Source: Chloroflexia bacterium (lineage in GTDB: Bacteria > Chloroflexota > Chloroflexia > Thermomicrobiales > CFX8). From it: a stretch of DNA of 8,379 nucleotides. Positions 1 through 6,818 of this stretch are shown in pieces. The stretch covers positions 1 through 8,379 of the forward strand of contig JACCZH010000456.1 in assembly GCA_013696045.1 (NCBI GenBank). The letters run 5' to 3'. A model generated the notes under the pieces. That model saw only the letters and a list, made by a program, of their open reading frames with translations. It ran no database searches and was not told where the DNA came from. A program made the translations under genes and the position numbers. How positions within the stretch are numbered: position 1 is the first letter of the stretch; the number at the start of each line of letters is the position of its first letter.

Positions 1-121
1 GCATTATCCAGTGTTAAAACGACTTCTGCAAGAGGCCAAAATGACTAAAAACGTCGTCTCCAAGCTGGTACGTCCGGTAAGCGTCGACCAGATCGTTTGG
101 CCGACGTCACGAACCGGCAGG
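1..121. other. Non-coding flank downstream of the carboxypeptidase gene
   Basis: This short stretch follows the stop codon of the minus-strand carboxypeptidase gene and runs to the window edge. I see no credible gene in it. An open frame starting at position 11 on the plus strand runs antisense into the carboxypeptidase gene and has no family resemblance. On the minus strand there is one run of five T (about 50-46) but no convincing GC-rich stem before it, so no terminator is called. Confidence 0.5.
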
Positions 122-2644
122 CTATCCAATGCAGAGTCGCTCATCGCTTTGACCCCCACGCATGACGGCGTTGAACAGGACACGATACGTACCGCGCGCC
201 TGGGCGCGGAACTGAGCGCGAAACCCGATCAGGACGACCCGGCCCGCGCCAAGTGGTGCTTCCACCAGAGCGCCTTTGCCCGCGATCTTGTCTGCCCCGA
301 GAATCCAGCCACTGACGGCGGGGTTATGCAGCGGGTAACGCGCGGCGATTGTGCCGCTCTCTGAACCATCCAGCTCGAAGGCTGGGCTCTCGGAGAACAA
401 GCCGATCTCGTTGCGTCTCAGGCCGAACCCCAGCGGGTGCGTGCCGTTGACCAACAAGCGCATCAACGTGCCAGGGCAGAAAAATTCTTCTTCGCTCAGA
501 CCTTCAACAACGTTGCGCACCGGCAGATACAGGTGCTTGATCGCAAACTCGCAGGCCGAGTCAATGGCGACCAATGTGCCGCCCTCTTCAACGAAGCGCG
601 TCAGCGCCTCGACGCCGACAGTCCCAAGTCCGCCGACATACTCAGGTGGATAGGGTTCCTTGTATTTGTTTTTCTCAGGCTTGCCCTCCAGGATGTCCTT
701 GGCTGACTGTTGGGGCAGCACGATGGTGTCGTAGCGCTCCCGCAGGTTGCCCTGACGGATATCAGGGTTATAGAGACGGGTGTAGGGAAACTCGTACTCT
801 TCAAATATCCAGCGCGTCCAGCCCTCGTCAATAGCTGGCTGCCAGGAGGAGTAGACGCCGATCCTCGGAGCCTCTTGCCGCATACCGGGCACATCAATCG
901 GCGAATTGAGCTTGACCACATCGACGCCCAGTTCGGCCGGGAGCTCTTCGATCAATCCAGCGAGCCCATCCTGCTGAGGAATCACGCTGGAGCCAGCGGG
1001 CAGGCCGAGTTCAGCCAGGTCCTGTGTTGGACGGTAGACGGTAAAACCGGCTTGTAGCAAGCGGTTGAGGGCTTGCGCAGAGCGATTGGTGCGAGCGGAG
1101 ATGGCGTAGCCGAGGTCGCCTTCACCCGACATCGTACCCTGTGGTTTTTCTGGTTCCACTTTTGAAAGGGCTGCCTCAAATGGTTTCTTGACCTCGACGG
1201 CCAGAACACCCATTTGCAGCGGAAGAGTGTGGCCGGTGATGTCGTATGGCGCGGCCGGCGGCCCGTCTGGCCAGCGTCGCAGATCCGGGTATTTCTGCAC
1301 CTCAAGCAGTGTCTTGGCGTAGTTGCCGGCTGGTTGGCCCAGGCGAATAACGTGTGTTGAAGGAGGATAGACAACCCCGTCAGCGGTGAAGTCACTGCCG
1401 GCCCGCTCGATCTCCACCGCGCCCAGCGACAGCGTTTCGAGCAGCTCATGAGCCGTGAGGGGGTCGTTCTGCGCCTCGGGAATCAGAAAAGCATAGCTGC
1501 TGTCTTCGTCGCGCTCGATCGTGCGGCGCATGATGCCGGCGTAGTTGCGCAGCCATTGGCGCCGGTTGCGGGCCGCGTGCTCGATAAAGGCCAGCGCCGC
1601 CAGCAGGTCGTACTCCACAATATCCTGCAGCGTCCACTCGCCGCCCTTCCAGGGCAGGGGATGGTTCCAGGTCCGTTCTTTGGGGTCGAAACCGCGCTCG
1701 ACGGAGAGCTTTTCCTCCTCGATGGTGACAGGGGTTGCGAGCCGCACACTGGCCGCCTCGGACAGCAGGTCAACGCTGCCGTGGTAGTTGCCATAGGCCA
1801 GTGACGGCGAGTAGTTGTCGAAGATGATGTTGGTCGCCACTCCGGCTTTTCCAGCGGCGGTCAGCCGCGCGGCGATGGCCGTTCCAAGGTCGGCGAAGCC
1901 CTGCTGGATGACCGGGTCCTGGTTGGGATCGAGCGGATCGATAAAGGGCGGCACCATGAAGCGCGCGCCGTCGCGGTACATCTGGTGCATGTCGAAGACC
2001 AGCTGCGGATGCTCGCGGTTATGGAGCTCGGCATACAGCCGCGTCTCGGTTTGAGTCAACATAAACCAGTCACGATTGTTATCATGACCAACATACGGAT
2101 GGTAGAGCCAGGGCATCTCGACGCCTTCGTACTCGGTGTCAAGCCATTGCCGGTACCACTCAACGATCATCTGGTGACCGTCCGGATTATGACAGGGGAT
2201 CATCACGGTGACGGCGTTTTCGAGGATTTCGAGTGTTTCCGGATCGTTTTGTGAGGCGAGCCGCGCGGCCAGCTCAAGCGTCATCAACGCTGCGCCGAGC
2301 TCGTTTGAGTGTTGAGTACAGAGCAGAAACGCGGTGGGGAGGCCCTTTTCGATCAAGTCCGCCTCGTCGCCGGGTTGTAGACTGCGTGGATCGTTGAGTT
2401 TGGCAAGGTGGCCACGTAACTCATCCCGGCGGGCGAGATTCTCCGGAGAGGAGATCGATACCGCCAGATAAGGCAGGCCGTTGGTGGATGTGCCGAGCAC
2501 TTCCACCTCGACCCGATCCGAAGCCGCCGCCAGAGTCTCAAAATAGCCCGCGATCTCGTGCCAATCGGGCAGTTTGCGGGCGGCGCCCATCTTGTAGCCA
2601 AGCACCGACTCCGGTGTAGGGATCGAAGTGTCGTGGTTTGTCAT
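122..2644 (-). CDS. M14-family zinc carboxypeptidase-like protein with C-terminal GATase-like domain
   Basis: Predicted metallopeptidase of the M14 (carboxypeptidase A-like) fold, 840 residues. Visible zinc site: HSNE at about 112-115 (HxxE) and the histidine of DMHQM near 220. NPDGH (about 153-157) and HDNNRDW (about 187-193) match the substrate-binding region, and LLSEAAS near 293-299 supplies a candidate catalytic glutamate (about 296). From about residue 594 the chain resembles a class I glutamine-amidotransferase-like domain (IGVYSSW, then TIVLPQQS, then FVEEGGTLVAID), but I see no GCxG-type nucleophile elbow, so that part is probably non-catalytic. There is no signal peptide, unlike many M14 proteins with this layout, so a cytoplasmic location is inferred. 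The start is set by GAGGA nine bases upstream and an in-frame stop five codons further up. It is divergent from the kinase gene. True substrate unknown; an amidase or esterase role on peptide-like compounds is possible. Confidence 0.88.
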   Translation of the reverse strand: MTNHDTSIPTPESVLGYKMGAARKLPDWHEIAGYFETLAAASDRVEVEVLGTSTNGLPYLAVSISSPENLARRDELRGHLAKLNDPRSLQPGDEADLIEKGLPTAFLLCTQHSNELGAALMTLELAARLASQNDPETLEILENAVTVMIPCHNPDGHQMIVEWYRQWLDTEYEGVEMPWLYHPYVGHDNNRDWFMLTQTETRLYAELHNREHPQLVFDMHQMYRDGARFMVPPFIDPLDPNQDPVIQQGFADLGTAIAARLTAAGKAGVATNIIFDNYSPSLAYGNYHGSVDLLSEAASVRLATPVTIEEEKLSVERGFDPKERTWNHPLPWKGGEWTLQDIVEYDLLAALAFIEHAARNRRQWLRNYAGIMRRTIERDEDSSYAFLIPEAQNDPLTAHELLETLSLGAVEIERAGSDFTADGVVYPPSTHVIRLGQPAGNYAKTLLEVQKYPDLRRWPDGPPAAPYDITGHTLPLQMGVLAVEVKKPFEAALSKVEPEKPQGTMSGEGDLGYAISARTNRSAQALNRLLQAGFTVYRPTQDLAELGLPAGSSVIPQQDGLAGLIEELPAELGVDVVKLNSPIDVPGMRQEAPRIGVYSSWQPAIDEGWTRWIFEEYEFPYTRLYNPDIRQGNLRERYDTIVLPQQSAKDILEGKPEKNKYKEPYPPEYVGGLGTVGVEALTRFVEEGGTLVAIDSACEFAIKHLYLPVRNVVEGLSEEEFFCPGTLMRLLVNGTHPLGFGLRRNEIGLFSESPAFELDGSESGTIAARYPLHNPAVSGWILGADKIAGKGALVEAPLGAGRVVLIGFRAQFRAQARGTYRVLFNAVMRGGQSDERLCIG

Positions 2645-2681
2645 GAAATAGTGTCCTCAACCGTTCTTCATCGGGTTCTGG

Positions 2682-2697
2682 TTGCGTCCTTACGCAA
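2682..2697. repeat. Perfect 6-bp inverted repeat TTGCGT-4-ACGCAA
   Basis: TTGCGT and ACGCAA are separated by CCTT in the leader region of the carboxypeptidase gene, about 40 bp upstream of its start. The spacing suits a dimeric transcription-factor operator or a small RNA hairpin in the 5' leader. The half-site TTGCGTCC recurs at 2812-2819 in the kinase leader. Function is inferred; a six-base arm can also arise by chance. Confidence 0.3.
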
Positions 2698-2702
2698 GGG
2701 AC

Positions 2703-2730
2703 AGCATAGCCGATTTTCCGGCCTCGTCCA
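2703..2730 (-). promoter_or_regulatory. Candidate sigma-70-type promoter for the carboxypeptidase gene
   Basis: Read on the minus strand, TGGACG (2730-2725, 4 of 6 to the -35 consensus) is followed after 16 bp by TATGCT (2708-2703, 4 of 6 to the -10 consensus). Transcription would start near 2696, giving a leader of about 50 nt before the ATG. Both hexamers are imperfect, so this is a tentative call. Confidence 0.3.
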
Positions 2731-2734
2731 GAGC

Positions 2735-2782
2735 AGCGTGCTCCAATTTGGCTGCCGGGACGTATACCTATTGGAGCGCGCT
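2735..2782. repeat. Long inverted repeat in the divergent intergenic region (13-bp arms)
   Basis: Left arm AGCGTGCTCCAAT (2735-2747) pairs with right arm ATTGGAGCGCGCT (2770-2782) with a single mismatch (T2739 against G2778), around a 22-base loop. The innermost eight bases, GCTCCAAT and ATTGGAGC, are perfect. It lies near the middle of the region between the divergent carboxypeptidase and kinase genes and its right arm overlaps the proposed kinase -35 box. It has no T tract on either side, so an operator for a dimeric regulator is more likely than a terminator. Confidence 0.5.
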
Positions 2783-2798
2783 TTGAGTAGCGTATGAA
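2771..2798 (+). promoter_or_regulatory. Candidate promoter for the kinase gene
   Basis: TTGGAG (2771-2776) lies 16 bp before TATGAA (2793-2798). Both are weak matches to sigma-70 consensus (3 of 6 and 4 of 6). A start of transcription near 2805 would exclude the ATG at 2802 as start codon and leave an 84-nt leader before the TTG at 2889. The right arm of the 2735-2782 inverted repeat covers the -35 box, which would suit repression by a bound dimer. Confidence 0.25.
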
Positions 2799-2872
2799 GG
2801 GATGCTCCCGTTTGCGTCCCGGCTCTGTGTGAAAATTGAGACAGGTCCGGTCACGAACCGGTTTGCTTCCCT

Positions 2873-2878
2873 GGAGGG
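2873..2878 (+). promoter_or_regulatory. Ribosome binding site that selects a TTG start for the kinase
   Basis: GGAGGG is the only strong Shine-Dalgarno match in the kinase leader. It is 10 bases upstream of an in-frame TTG at 2889. The in-frame ATG at 2802 has only a GAAGG directly abutting it, and the in-frame ATG at 2907 has no purine-rich site before it. Confidence 0.6.
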
Positions 2879-2888
2879 ATGTTACGTT

Positions 2889-4745
2889 TTGACCGCCAGT
2901 CCGGCGATGCTCGCGGAGCGTTATAAAATCGAAGAAACCATTGGCGAGGGCGCCTTTGCGTTGACCTACCGTGCGACGGATACCAAGCTTTTGCGCTCTG
3001 TTGCCGTGAAGATCCTACGTCCGCACTATGCCGAGCAGGCTGGCTCGACGTCGCGTTTCGAGCGTGAGGCCCAGGCTGCGGCGCAGGTTAATCACCCCAA
3101 CGTTGTCCAGGTGCACGACTACGGACGTGATGACGATCACGTGTTTATTGTCATGCACTATGTCTCTGGCTTAACCCTTGGTGAGTATGTGCGCGGCCAG
3201 AACCGCCTATCGGCGGCGGAGATTGTGCGGATCGTCAGTCAGGTGCTGGACGGTTTAGGAGCCATTCACCGCGCAGGTATCGTGCATCGCGATATCAAGC
3301 CACACAATATCCTGTTGGAGAAGGATCTGACTCCCAAGCTCACTGATTTCGGCGTGGCCTACTTTGCGCCGGCGCTGTCGCTCACCCAGACCGGCACAAC
3401 CATCGGCACAGCGGCCTATATGGCGCCGGAACAGGCAACTGGCGAGAAACTTGGACCGCAGGCCGACCTCTACGCAGTTGGCATCATCCTCTACGAGCTA
3501 TTGACCGGGCAGCTGCCGTTTTCGGGTCCGAGCCCGGTGCAGGTCATGTACCAGCATGTTAATGAGCCGCCCGCGCCACCGCGCAGCATCAACCGCGAGA
3601 TTTCACCGCAGCTGGACGCGGTCATCCTGCGGGCGCTCGCGAAACGCCCGGTCGATCGCTACCCAGATGCCGAAAGCATGCGCCTCGCGCTTGTGAATGC
3701 CGGCGTTGACACTCAGGAGATCTTCGTTGTGCCGCCAGCTGACTATGCCAACCAGCCCACGGCGGCTAGCCGGACCACCTCACCGCCGGTTCCACCGCGC
3801 AGACCGCCGGTAGCAGCGCGTCGTGAAGAGCCCAATCGCTGGCCGTACGCCCTGGCGTTGCTGGTAGTCGCGGTAGCCATTGTGGCTGTGTTGGGGGCGT
3901 CATTGGGCAATGGCTTTGGAGTGGCCGGCATCGGCGATGACGAGAACGATCCCACCGCGACACCATCAGCTGAGGCCGCCATCGTCAATCCGTCGGCCAC
4001 GAGCGAACCAGAGGACACTCCGACCGCGATGCCTCCGCTGCCAACAGAGACTCCGATCCCAGATCCAACCGAGACACAGGTTCCATTGCCAACCGAGACG
4101 CTTGTGCCACCGCCGACCGCGGCTCCGGTGCCTCCGCCGACCGAAACACCTGAGCCACCGGAGCCGACGCCGGTTCCGCCGACACCTGAGCCACCACCAC
4201 CTGAGCCGCCCGAGGAAACGGGACCGCCACCGGTTTCCGAGGCGGTTGCGGCGTTTCTCAACCAGACTCCACTAGACGCGCCGTTCAACCCGGAGCAGAT
4301 CCCCGAGGAGATTATGAATGGCCCGGTGGTCGAGACGGGCCGTGACGGCTTTGTGGCGGGTGGCGCATACCGGCGGCCGGACGGCATGCTTTACAATCTG
4401 CCGGCGGCGCATCTCTATGCGCAGACGACCGACAATGCCAGCGCGACCGTGAACCTGAACCTGGACGAGCTGCCGGATCAATACGTCATCATCCGCATTG
4501 TCGGCATGGATGATGAGAGCGCCGGCAAGGTTCCCTTTCGGATTACGGTGAATGGCTATATCGTTCACGATGGCCCTTCGCCCTTCAACAATGAGGTCTG
4601 GACCGACACTGGTTGGCTGGTTGGAGACCTGGGCGTATTTCAGACCGGTCAGAACACCATTACGATTGAGAATCGAGCAGCCCAGGGCGAGTTTGGTTTA
4701 CCTCCGTGGATCCTGCTTTCCGCGATGCGCGTGTATACCGAATGA
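2889..4745 (+). CDS. Receptor-like Hanks-type Ser/Thr protein kinase
   Basis: Membrane-anchored serine/threonine kinase, 618 residues from the TTG start (positions below use this start). The N-terminal cytoplasmic kinase domain (about 12-265) has the glycine loop GEGAF (19-23), VAVK with lysine 41, HRDIKPHN (133-140, catalytic Asp 135), DFG (153-155) and APE (179-181), so it should be active. One hydrophobic helix follows (about 320-340). Then comes a Pro/Thr/Glu-rich linker of roughly 100 residues, then a C-terminal domain (about 450-618) rich in beta-strand-like segments (VIIRIVGM, FRITVNGYIV, NTITIEN), resembling a jelly-roll or galactose-binding fold. Family knowledge puts the part after the helix outside the cell. 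There are no PASTA repeats, so the ligand is unknown. An upstream ATG at 2802 would give 647 residues, but the SD evidence favours 2889. Its phosphorylation targets cannot be read from the sequence. Confidence 0.9.
   Translation: MTASPAMLAERYKIEETIGEGAFALTYRATDTKLLRSVAVKILRPHYAEQAGSTSRFEREAQAAAQVNHPNVVQVHDYGRDDDHVFIVMHYVSGLTLGEYVRGQNRLSAAEIVRIVSQVLDGLGAIHRAGIVHRDIKPHNILLEKDLTPKLTDFGVAYFAPALSLTQTGTTIGTAAYMAPEQATGEKLGPQADLYAVGIILYELLTGQLPFSGPSPVQVMYQHVNEPPAPPRSINREISPQLDAVILRALAKRPVDRYPDAESMRLALVNAGVDTQEIFVVPPADYANQPTAASRTTSPPVPPRRPPVAARREEPNRWPYALALLVVAVAIVAVLGASLGNGFGVAGIGDDENDPTATPSAEAAIVNPSATSEPEDTPTAMPPLPTETPIPDPTETQVPLPTETLVPPPTAAPVPPPTETPEPPEPTPVPPTPEPPPPEPPEETGPPPVSEAVAAFLNQTPLDAPFNPEQIPEEIMNGPVVETGRDGFVAGGAYRRPDGMLYNLPAAHLYAQTTDNASATVNLNLDELPDQYVIIRIVGMDDESAGKVPFRITVNGYIVHDGPSPFNNEVWTDTGWLVGDLGVFQTGQNTITIENRAAQGEFGLPPWILLSAMRVYTE
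4041..4160 (+). repeat. Five degenerate 24-bp tandem repeats encoding PTETxxPx units
   Basis: Within the kinase linker five successive 24-bp units begin at 4041, 4065, 4089, 4113 and 4137. They encode PTETPIPD, PTETQVPL, PTETLVPP, PTAAPVPP and PTETPEPP. After these the pattern decays into shorter EPTPVPP and TPEPPPP units. The repeat probably makes an extended, stiff spacer holding the outer domain away from the membrane. Copy number may vary between strains. Confidence 0.8.
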
Positions 4746-4768
4746 GAGCGCTTTCGGCTTCAGCGTGG

Positions 4769-4798
4769 TTGGTAACGTAACCTTGATGGTGTTATGAA
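4769..4798 (+). promoter_or_regulatory. Weak candidate promoter for the sirtuin gene
   Basis: TTGGTA (4769-4774) is followed after 18 bp by TATGAA (4793-4798), the same -10 hexamer proposed for the kinase gene. It lies in the 94-bp gap between the kinase and sirtuin genes, about 40 bp before the sirtuin ATG. The matches are 4 of 6 each, so read-through from the kinase gene is an equally good explanation. I found no convincing terminator in the gap. Confidence 0.22.
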
Positions 4799-4839
4799 AC
4801 CTGTCGCTGTGTTGCCTTGATGGAAGCAGGATCGCGTTC

Positions 4840-5649
4840 ATGCCGACTGCTACGTTGTCCCTTTCAGATACCGCTGCCCTGAACGGTCTTGTCGCGGTTA
4901 TCCGGAAACGCGCCCCGCTCGTCGCCTTCACCGGTGCTGGTATCTCAACGGAGTCGGGTATTCCGGACTATCGTGGGCCGCAAGGGCTTTGGACAAGTGG
5001 CTCGGCCACGCCGGTCATGTATGACGATTTCATTTCGAATGAAGAGGTTCGTCGCCAATGGTGGCGCGCTTTGCCTGAGCGCGTGGAGCGGGCAGGCAGC
5101 CATCAGCCGAATGAGGGCCATATGGCGCTGGTGCGGTTGGAGGAGGCGGACGTTCTGGCAGTGACGATTACCCAGAACATCGACGGGCTGCATCAGGATG
5201 CCGGCGCCGATGGAGAGCGGGTATTTGAGCTGCACGGAAACACGCGCAGGATCCGCTGCACCAATTGCCGACGGGTGTTTCCGATCGAGCCATTCCTGGA
5301 GATGCACGATCGTCTTGAAGATCCTCCTGATTGTCCAGTCTGTTCCGGAATCCTGAAGTCGGCCTCGGTGGCCTTTGGCGAGCCAATGCCCGAAGATGTC
5401 TTGAAGCTGTCTCTGGCCGTCGCGCAAGAAACGGGCGTGATGCTGGTGGTTGGCTCGACCCTGACAGTGAACCCGGCGGCCCGCATCCCACAGATTGCGA
5501 AACAGTCTGGCGCATATCTTGCAATCCTGAACCAGGGCGAGACCGCTCTGGACGGCGAGGCCGATCTGCTGCTCTCCGTTCCCTCTGGTCCGGCGTTGAC
5601 CTATCTGGCTGACCGACTACTGGCGGAGGCGAGCGAACAGCATGGCTGA
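4840..5649 (+). CDS. SIR2-family NAD-dependent protein deacylase (sirtuin)
   Basis: Sirtuin of 269 residues, removing acetyl or related acyl groups from protein lysines using NAD+. The motifs are complete and in order: GAGIS (32-36), IPDYRG (41-46), TQNIDGLHQ (111-119), catalytic His132 in LHGN, a zinc site made of C140-x2-C143 and C165-x2-C168, GSTLTVNP (205-212), and the cofactor-binding segment ILNQGET. The length is slightly above a bare sirtuin core. Between the Rossmann motif and NID the helix reads RRQWWRAL. I do not see the YxxR pair that marks CobB-like desuccinylases, so plain deacetylation is the more likely activity. AGGA lies eight bases before the ATG. The last codons overlap the next gene by 8 nt. 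Cytoplasmic. Substrate proteins are unknown; the symbol cobB is withheld because orthology cannot be shown here. Confidence 0.93.
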   Translation: MPTATLSLSDTAALNGLVAVIRKRAPLVAFTGAGISTESGIPDYRGPQGLWTSGSATPVMYDDFISNEEVRRQWWRALPERVERAGSHQPNEGHMALVRLEEADVLAVTITQNIDGLHQDAGADGERVFELHGNTRRIRCTNCRRVFPIEPFLEMHDRLEDPPDCPVCSGILKSASVAFGEPMPEDVLKLSLAVAQETGVMLVVGSTLTVNPAARIPQIAKQSGAYLAILNQGETALDGEADLLLSVPSGPALTYLADRLLAEASEQHG

Positions 5650-6505
5650 GGTTGTCGTTCTTGGCACGGCACAGGATGGAGGAGTGCCACACGCTGGCTG
5701 CCTGTGCCGGAACTGCGCAGCGGCCCGTGACGATTGGAGTCAGCGGCACTTGCCGGTGTCTCTGGGCATCGTCTCCGGCGCCGGGATGGTGATGGTCGAT
5801 GCGACCAACGCTTTCGAGGAGCAGATGCACGCTCTCTGGGCGCGGTCTTCCGTCCGAAAAGACCATGCTGGCGAACGATATGGACCACCTGGAACCATCA
5901 TCCTGACCCATGCTCATACCGGTCACTACGCCGGACTCTGGCAGCTTGACCGCTCGGTGCTGGCCGCTGCCGGCGTGCGGGTCCTCGGTCCGCCGCTGAC
6001 GATCGCGTTTTTGGAAGACAATGAGCCGTGGGCGCGGATGACTGCTGATGGGTTTATCAAACCTGAGCCTGTGTTCTTTGACACACCGTTTGCGCCTCTG
6101 GACGGGGTGCGGGTGACGTTCATCGAGGTTCCGCATCGTTCGGAGTGGGGCGCCGACACCGCCGCGCTGCGAATCGAGGGGTCAGCGGGGTCGTTGCTCT
6201 ACTTGCCGGATATTGATTCTTGGGACGAGTGGGACCGCGATCCGGTCCAGATGGTCAGTGCCGTGGACATCGCACTGCTGGACGGCTGCTTCTGGCAGGC
6301 GCCCAACCGGTCAGGTGTGCCGCACCCTTCGATGGTTGAAACGATGGACAGGCTAAAAGGTGCGGTGGATTTGGCACAAACACGGGTGATATTTACCCAT
6401 CTGAACCATTCGAACCCTGCTTTCAGTCGAGACAGCGGCGAACGTCACGCCATAGAGAGGCGCGGCTTTGAGGTCGCCGTCGAGGGCGATACGTTTGAGC
6501 TATGA
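5642..6505 (+). CDS. PqqB-like MBL-fold metallohydrolase
   Basis: Metallo-beta-lactamase-fold protein of 287 residues resembling PqqB and its orphan relatives. Signs of this are the opening VLGTAQDGGVPHAGCLCRNC, with C20, C22 and C25 as a probable structural zinc site, then THAHTGHYAG (89-98), H165 in VPHRSEWG, YLPDID (D190 and D192), LLDGCFW, and FTHLNHSNP (H253, H256). The usual HxHxDH signature is HxHxGH here, with Gly94 where the second-metal aspartate would be. No other PQQ biosynthesis gene is in the window, so a role in making PQQ is not supported; hydrolase or oxygenase chemistry on another substrate is possible. Its ATG lies inside the sirtuin gene's last codons (ATGGCTGA shared), implying translational coupling. 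It ends 8 bp from the convergent small membrane-protein gene. Confidence 0.85.
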   Translation: MAEVVVLGTAQDGGVPHAGCLCRNCAAARDDWSQRHLPVSLGIVSGAGMVMVDATNAFEEQMHALWARSSVRKDHAGERYGPPGTIILTHAHTGHYAGLWQLDRSVLAAAGVRVLGPPLTIAFLEDNEPWARMTADGFIKPEPVFFDTPFAPLDGVRVTFIEVPHRSEWGADTAALRIEGSAGSLLYLPDIDSWDEWDRDPVQMVSAVDIALLDGCFWQAPNRSGVPHPSMVETMDRLKGAVDLAQTRVIFTHLNHSNPAFSRDSGERHAIERRGFEVAVEGDTFEL

Positions 6506-6513
6506 TCAGGCCG

Positions 6514-6723
6514 CTAGCCGCCGAGCTCGTAGTCCACAACGATAGCCGGGCTTTCTGGTCCGTACACCGATGGCCCGGTTGCGTCGTCGTCGGCTGCCCA
6601 GCGGGAGATGCCCCAAACCACGGCAACCACAATGACGGCCAGCAGGATCAGTGTAAATATCCCCACCCGCGTCGACCGGCGCGCTCGCCTCTCAGAACGT
6701 TGTCCCTGACCGTTCGTGGACAT
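6514..6723 (-). CDS. Small single-span membrane protein, unknown function
   Basis: I do not recognise a family. The 69-residue product has a basic N-terminus (R9, R12, R13, R15, R16, R19), a hydrophobic helix at about 20-39 (VGIFTLILLAVIVVAVVW), and an acidic, Pro/Gly-containing tail beginning AADDDATG. The charge pattern predicts the N-terminus inside and the tail outside. The start at 6723 is chosen because GGGAG lies nine bases before it. A longer frame from 6819 would begin at the edge of a hairpin and adds a low-complexity polar leader, so it is unlikely. The gene converges with the MBL-fold gene. It could be an expressed accessory membrane peptide or a lineage-specific orphan. Confidence 0.65.
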   Translation of the reverse strand: MSTNGQGQRSERRARRSTRVGIFTLILLAVIVVAVVWGISRWAADDDATGPSVYGPESPAIVVDYELGG

Positions 6724-6818
6724 CTTTAGAGTCTCCCAATTCGATTTCGGCGACGGTTCAGACGTGTGTCTGCCTGTACTTACTGTACCAACGGTTGCAG
6801 GGTGACTCGTGCCTGACA

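Noticed and set aside
11..364. Plus-strand open frame of 117 codons at the window start
   Set aside because: Most of it is antisense to the carboxypeptidase gene, its protein has no recognisable motif, and there is no good SD before its ATG.
106..2861. Exact 12-base repeat GTCACGAACCGG at 106-117 and 2850-2861
   Set aside because: One or two 12-base matches are expected by chance in a window of this size, and the surrounding bases do not align. The CCGGT/ACCGG arms at 2847-2861 are also only five bases.
3743..4387. Long minus-strand frame encoding a Gly/Ser/Val-rich protein
   Set aside because: It is the antisense shadow of the Pro/Thr-rich kinase linker; the apparent repeats are just the complement of PTETP codons.
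4746..4839. Possible terminator between the kinase and sirtuin genes
   Set aside because: The only pairings (CGCT with AGCG, and GGTT with AACC) are four bases long and no T tract follows.
5168..6136. Minus-strand frame of 322 codons across the sirtuin and MBL genes
   Set aside because: It lies antisense to two genes with complete catalytic motifs and has an Arg/Pro/Ser-rich composition typical of shadow frames in GC-rich DNA.
5642..6505. Calling the MBL-fold gene pqqB as part of a PQQ biosynthesis operon
   Set aside because: No pqqA, pqqC, pqqD or pqqE neighbour is present and the metal motif deviates, so only PqqB-like is supported.
6759..6772. Small inverted repeat CAGAC-4-GTCTG before the small membrane-protein gene
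   Set aside because: Five-base arms with no linked promoter elements are within chance expectation.
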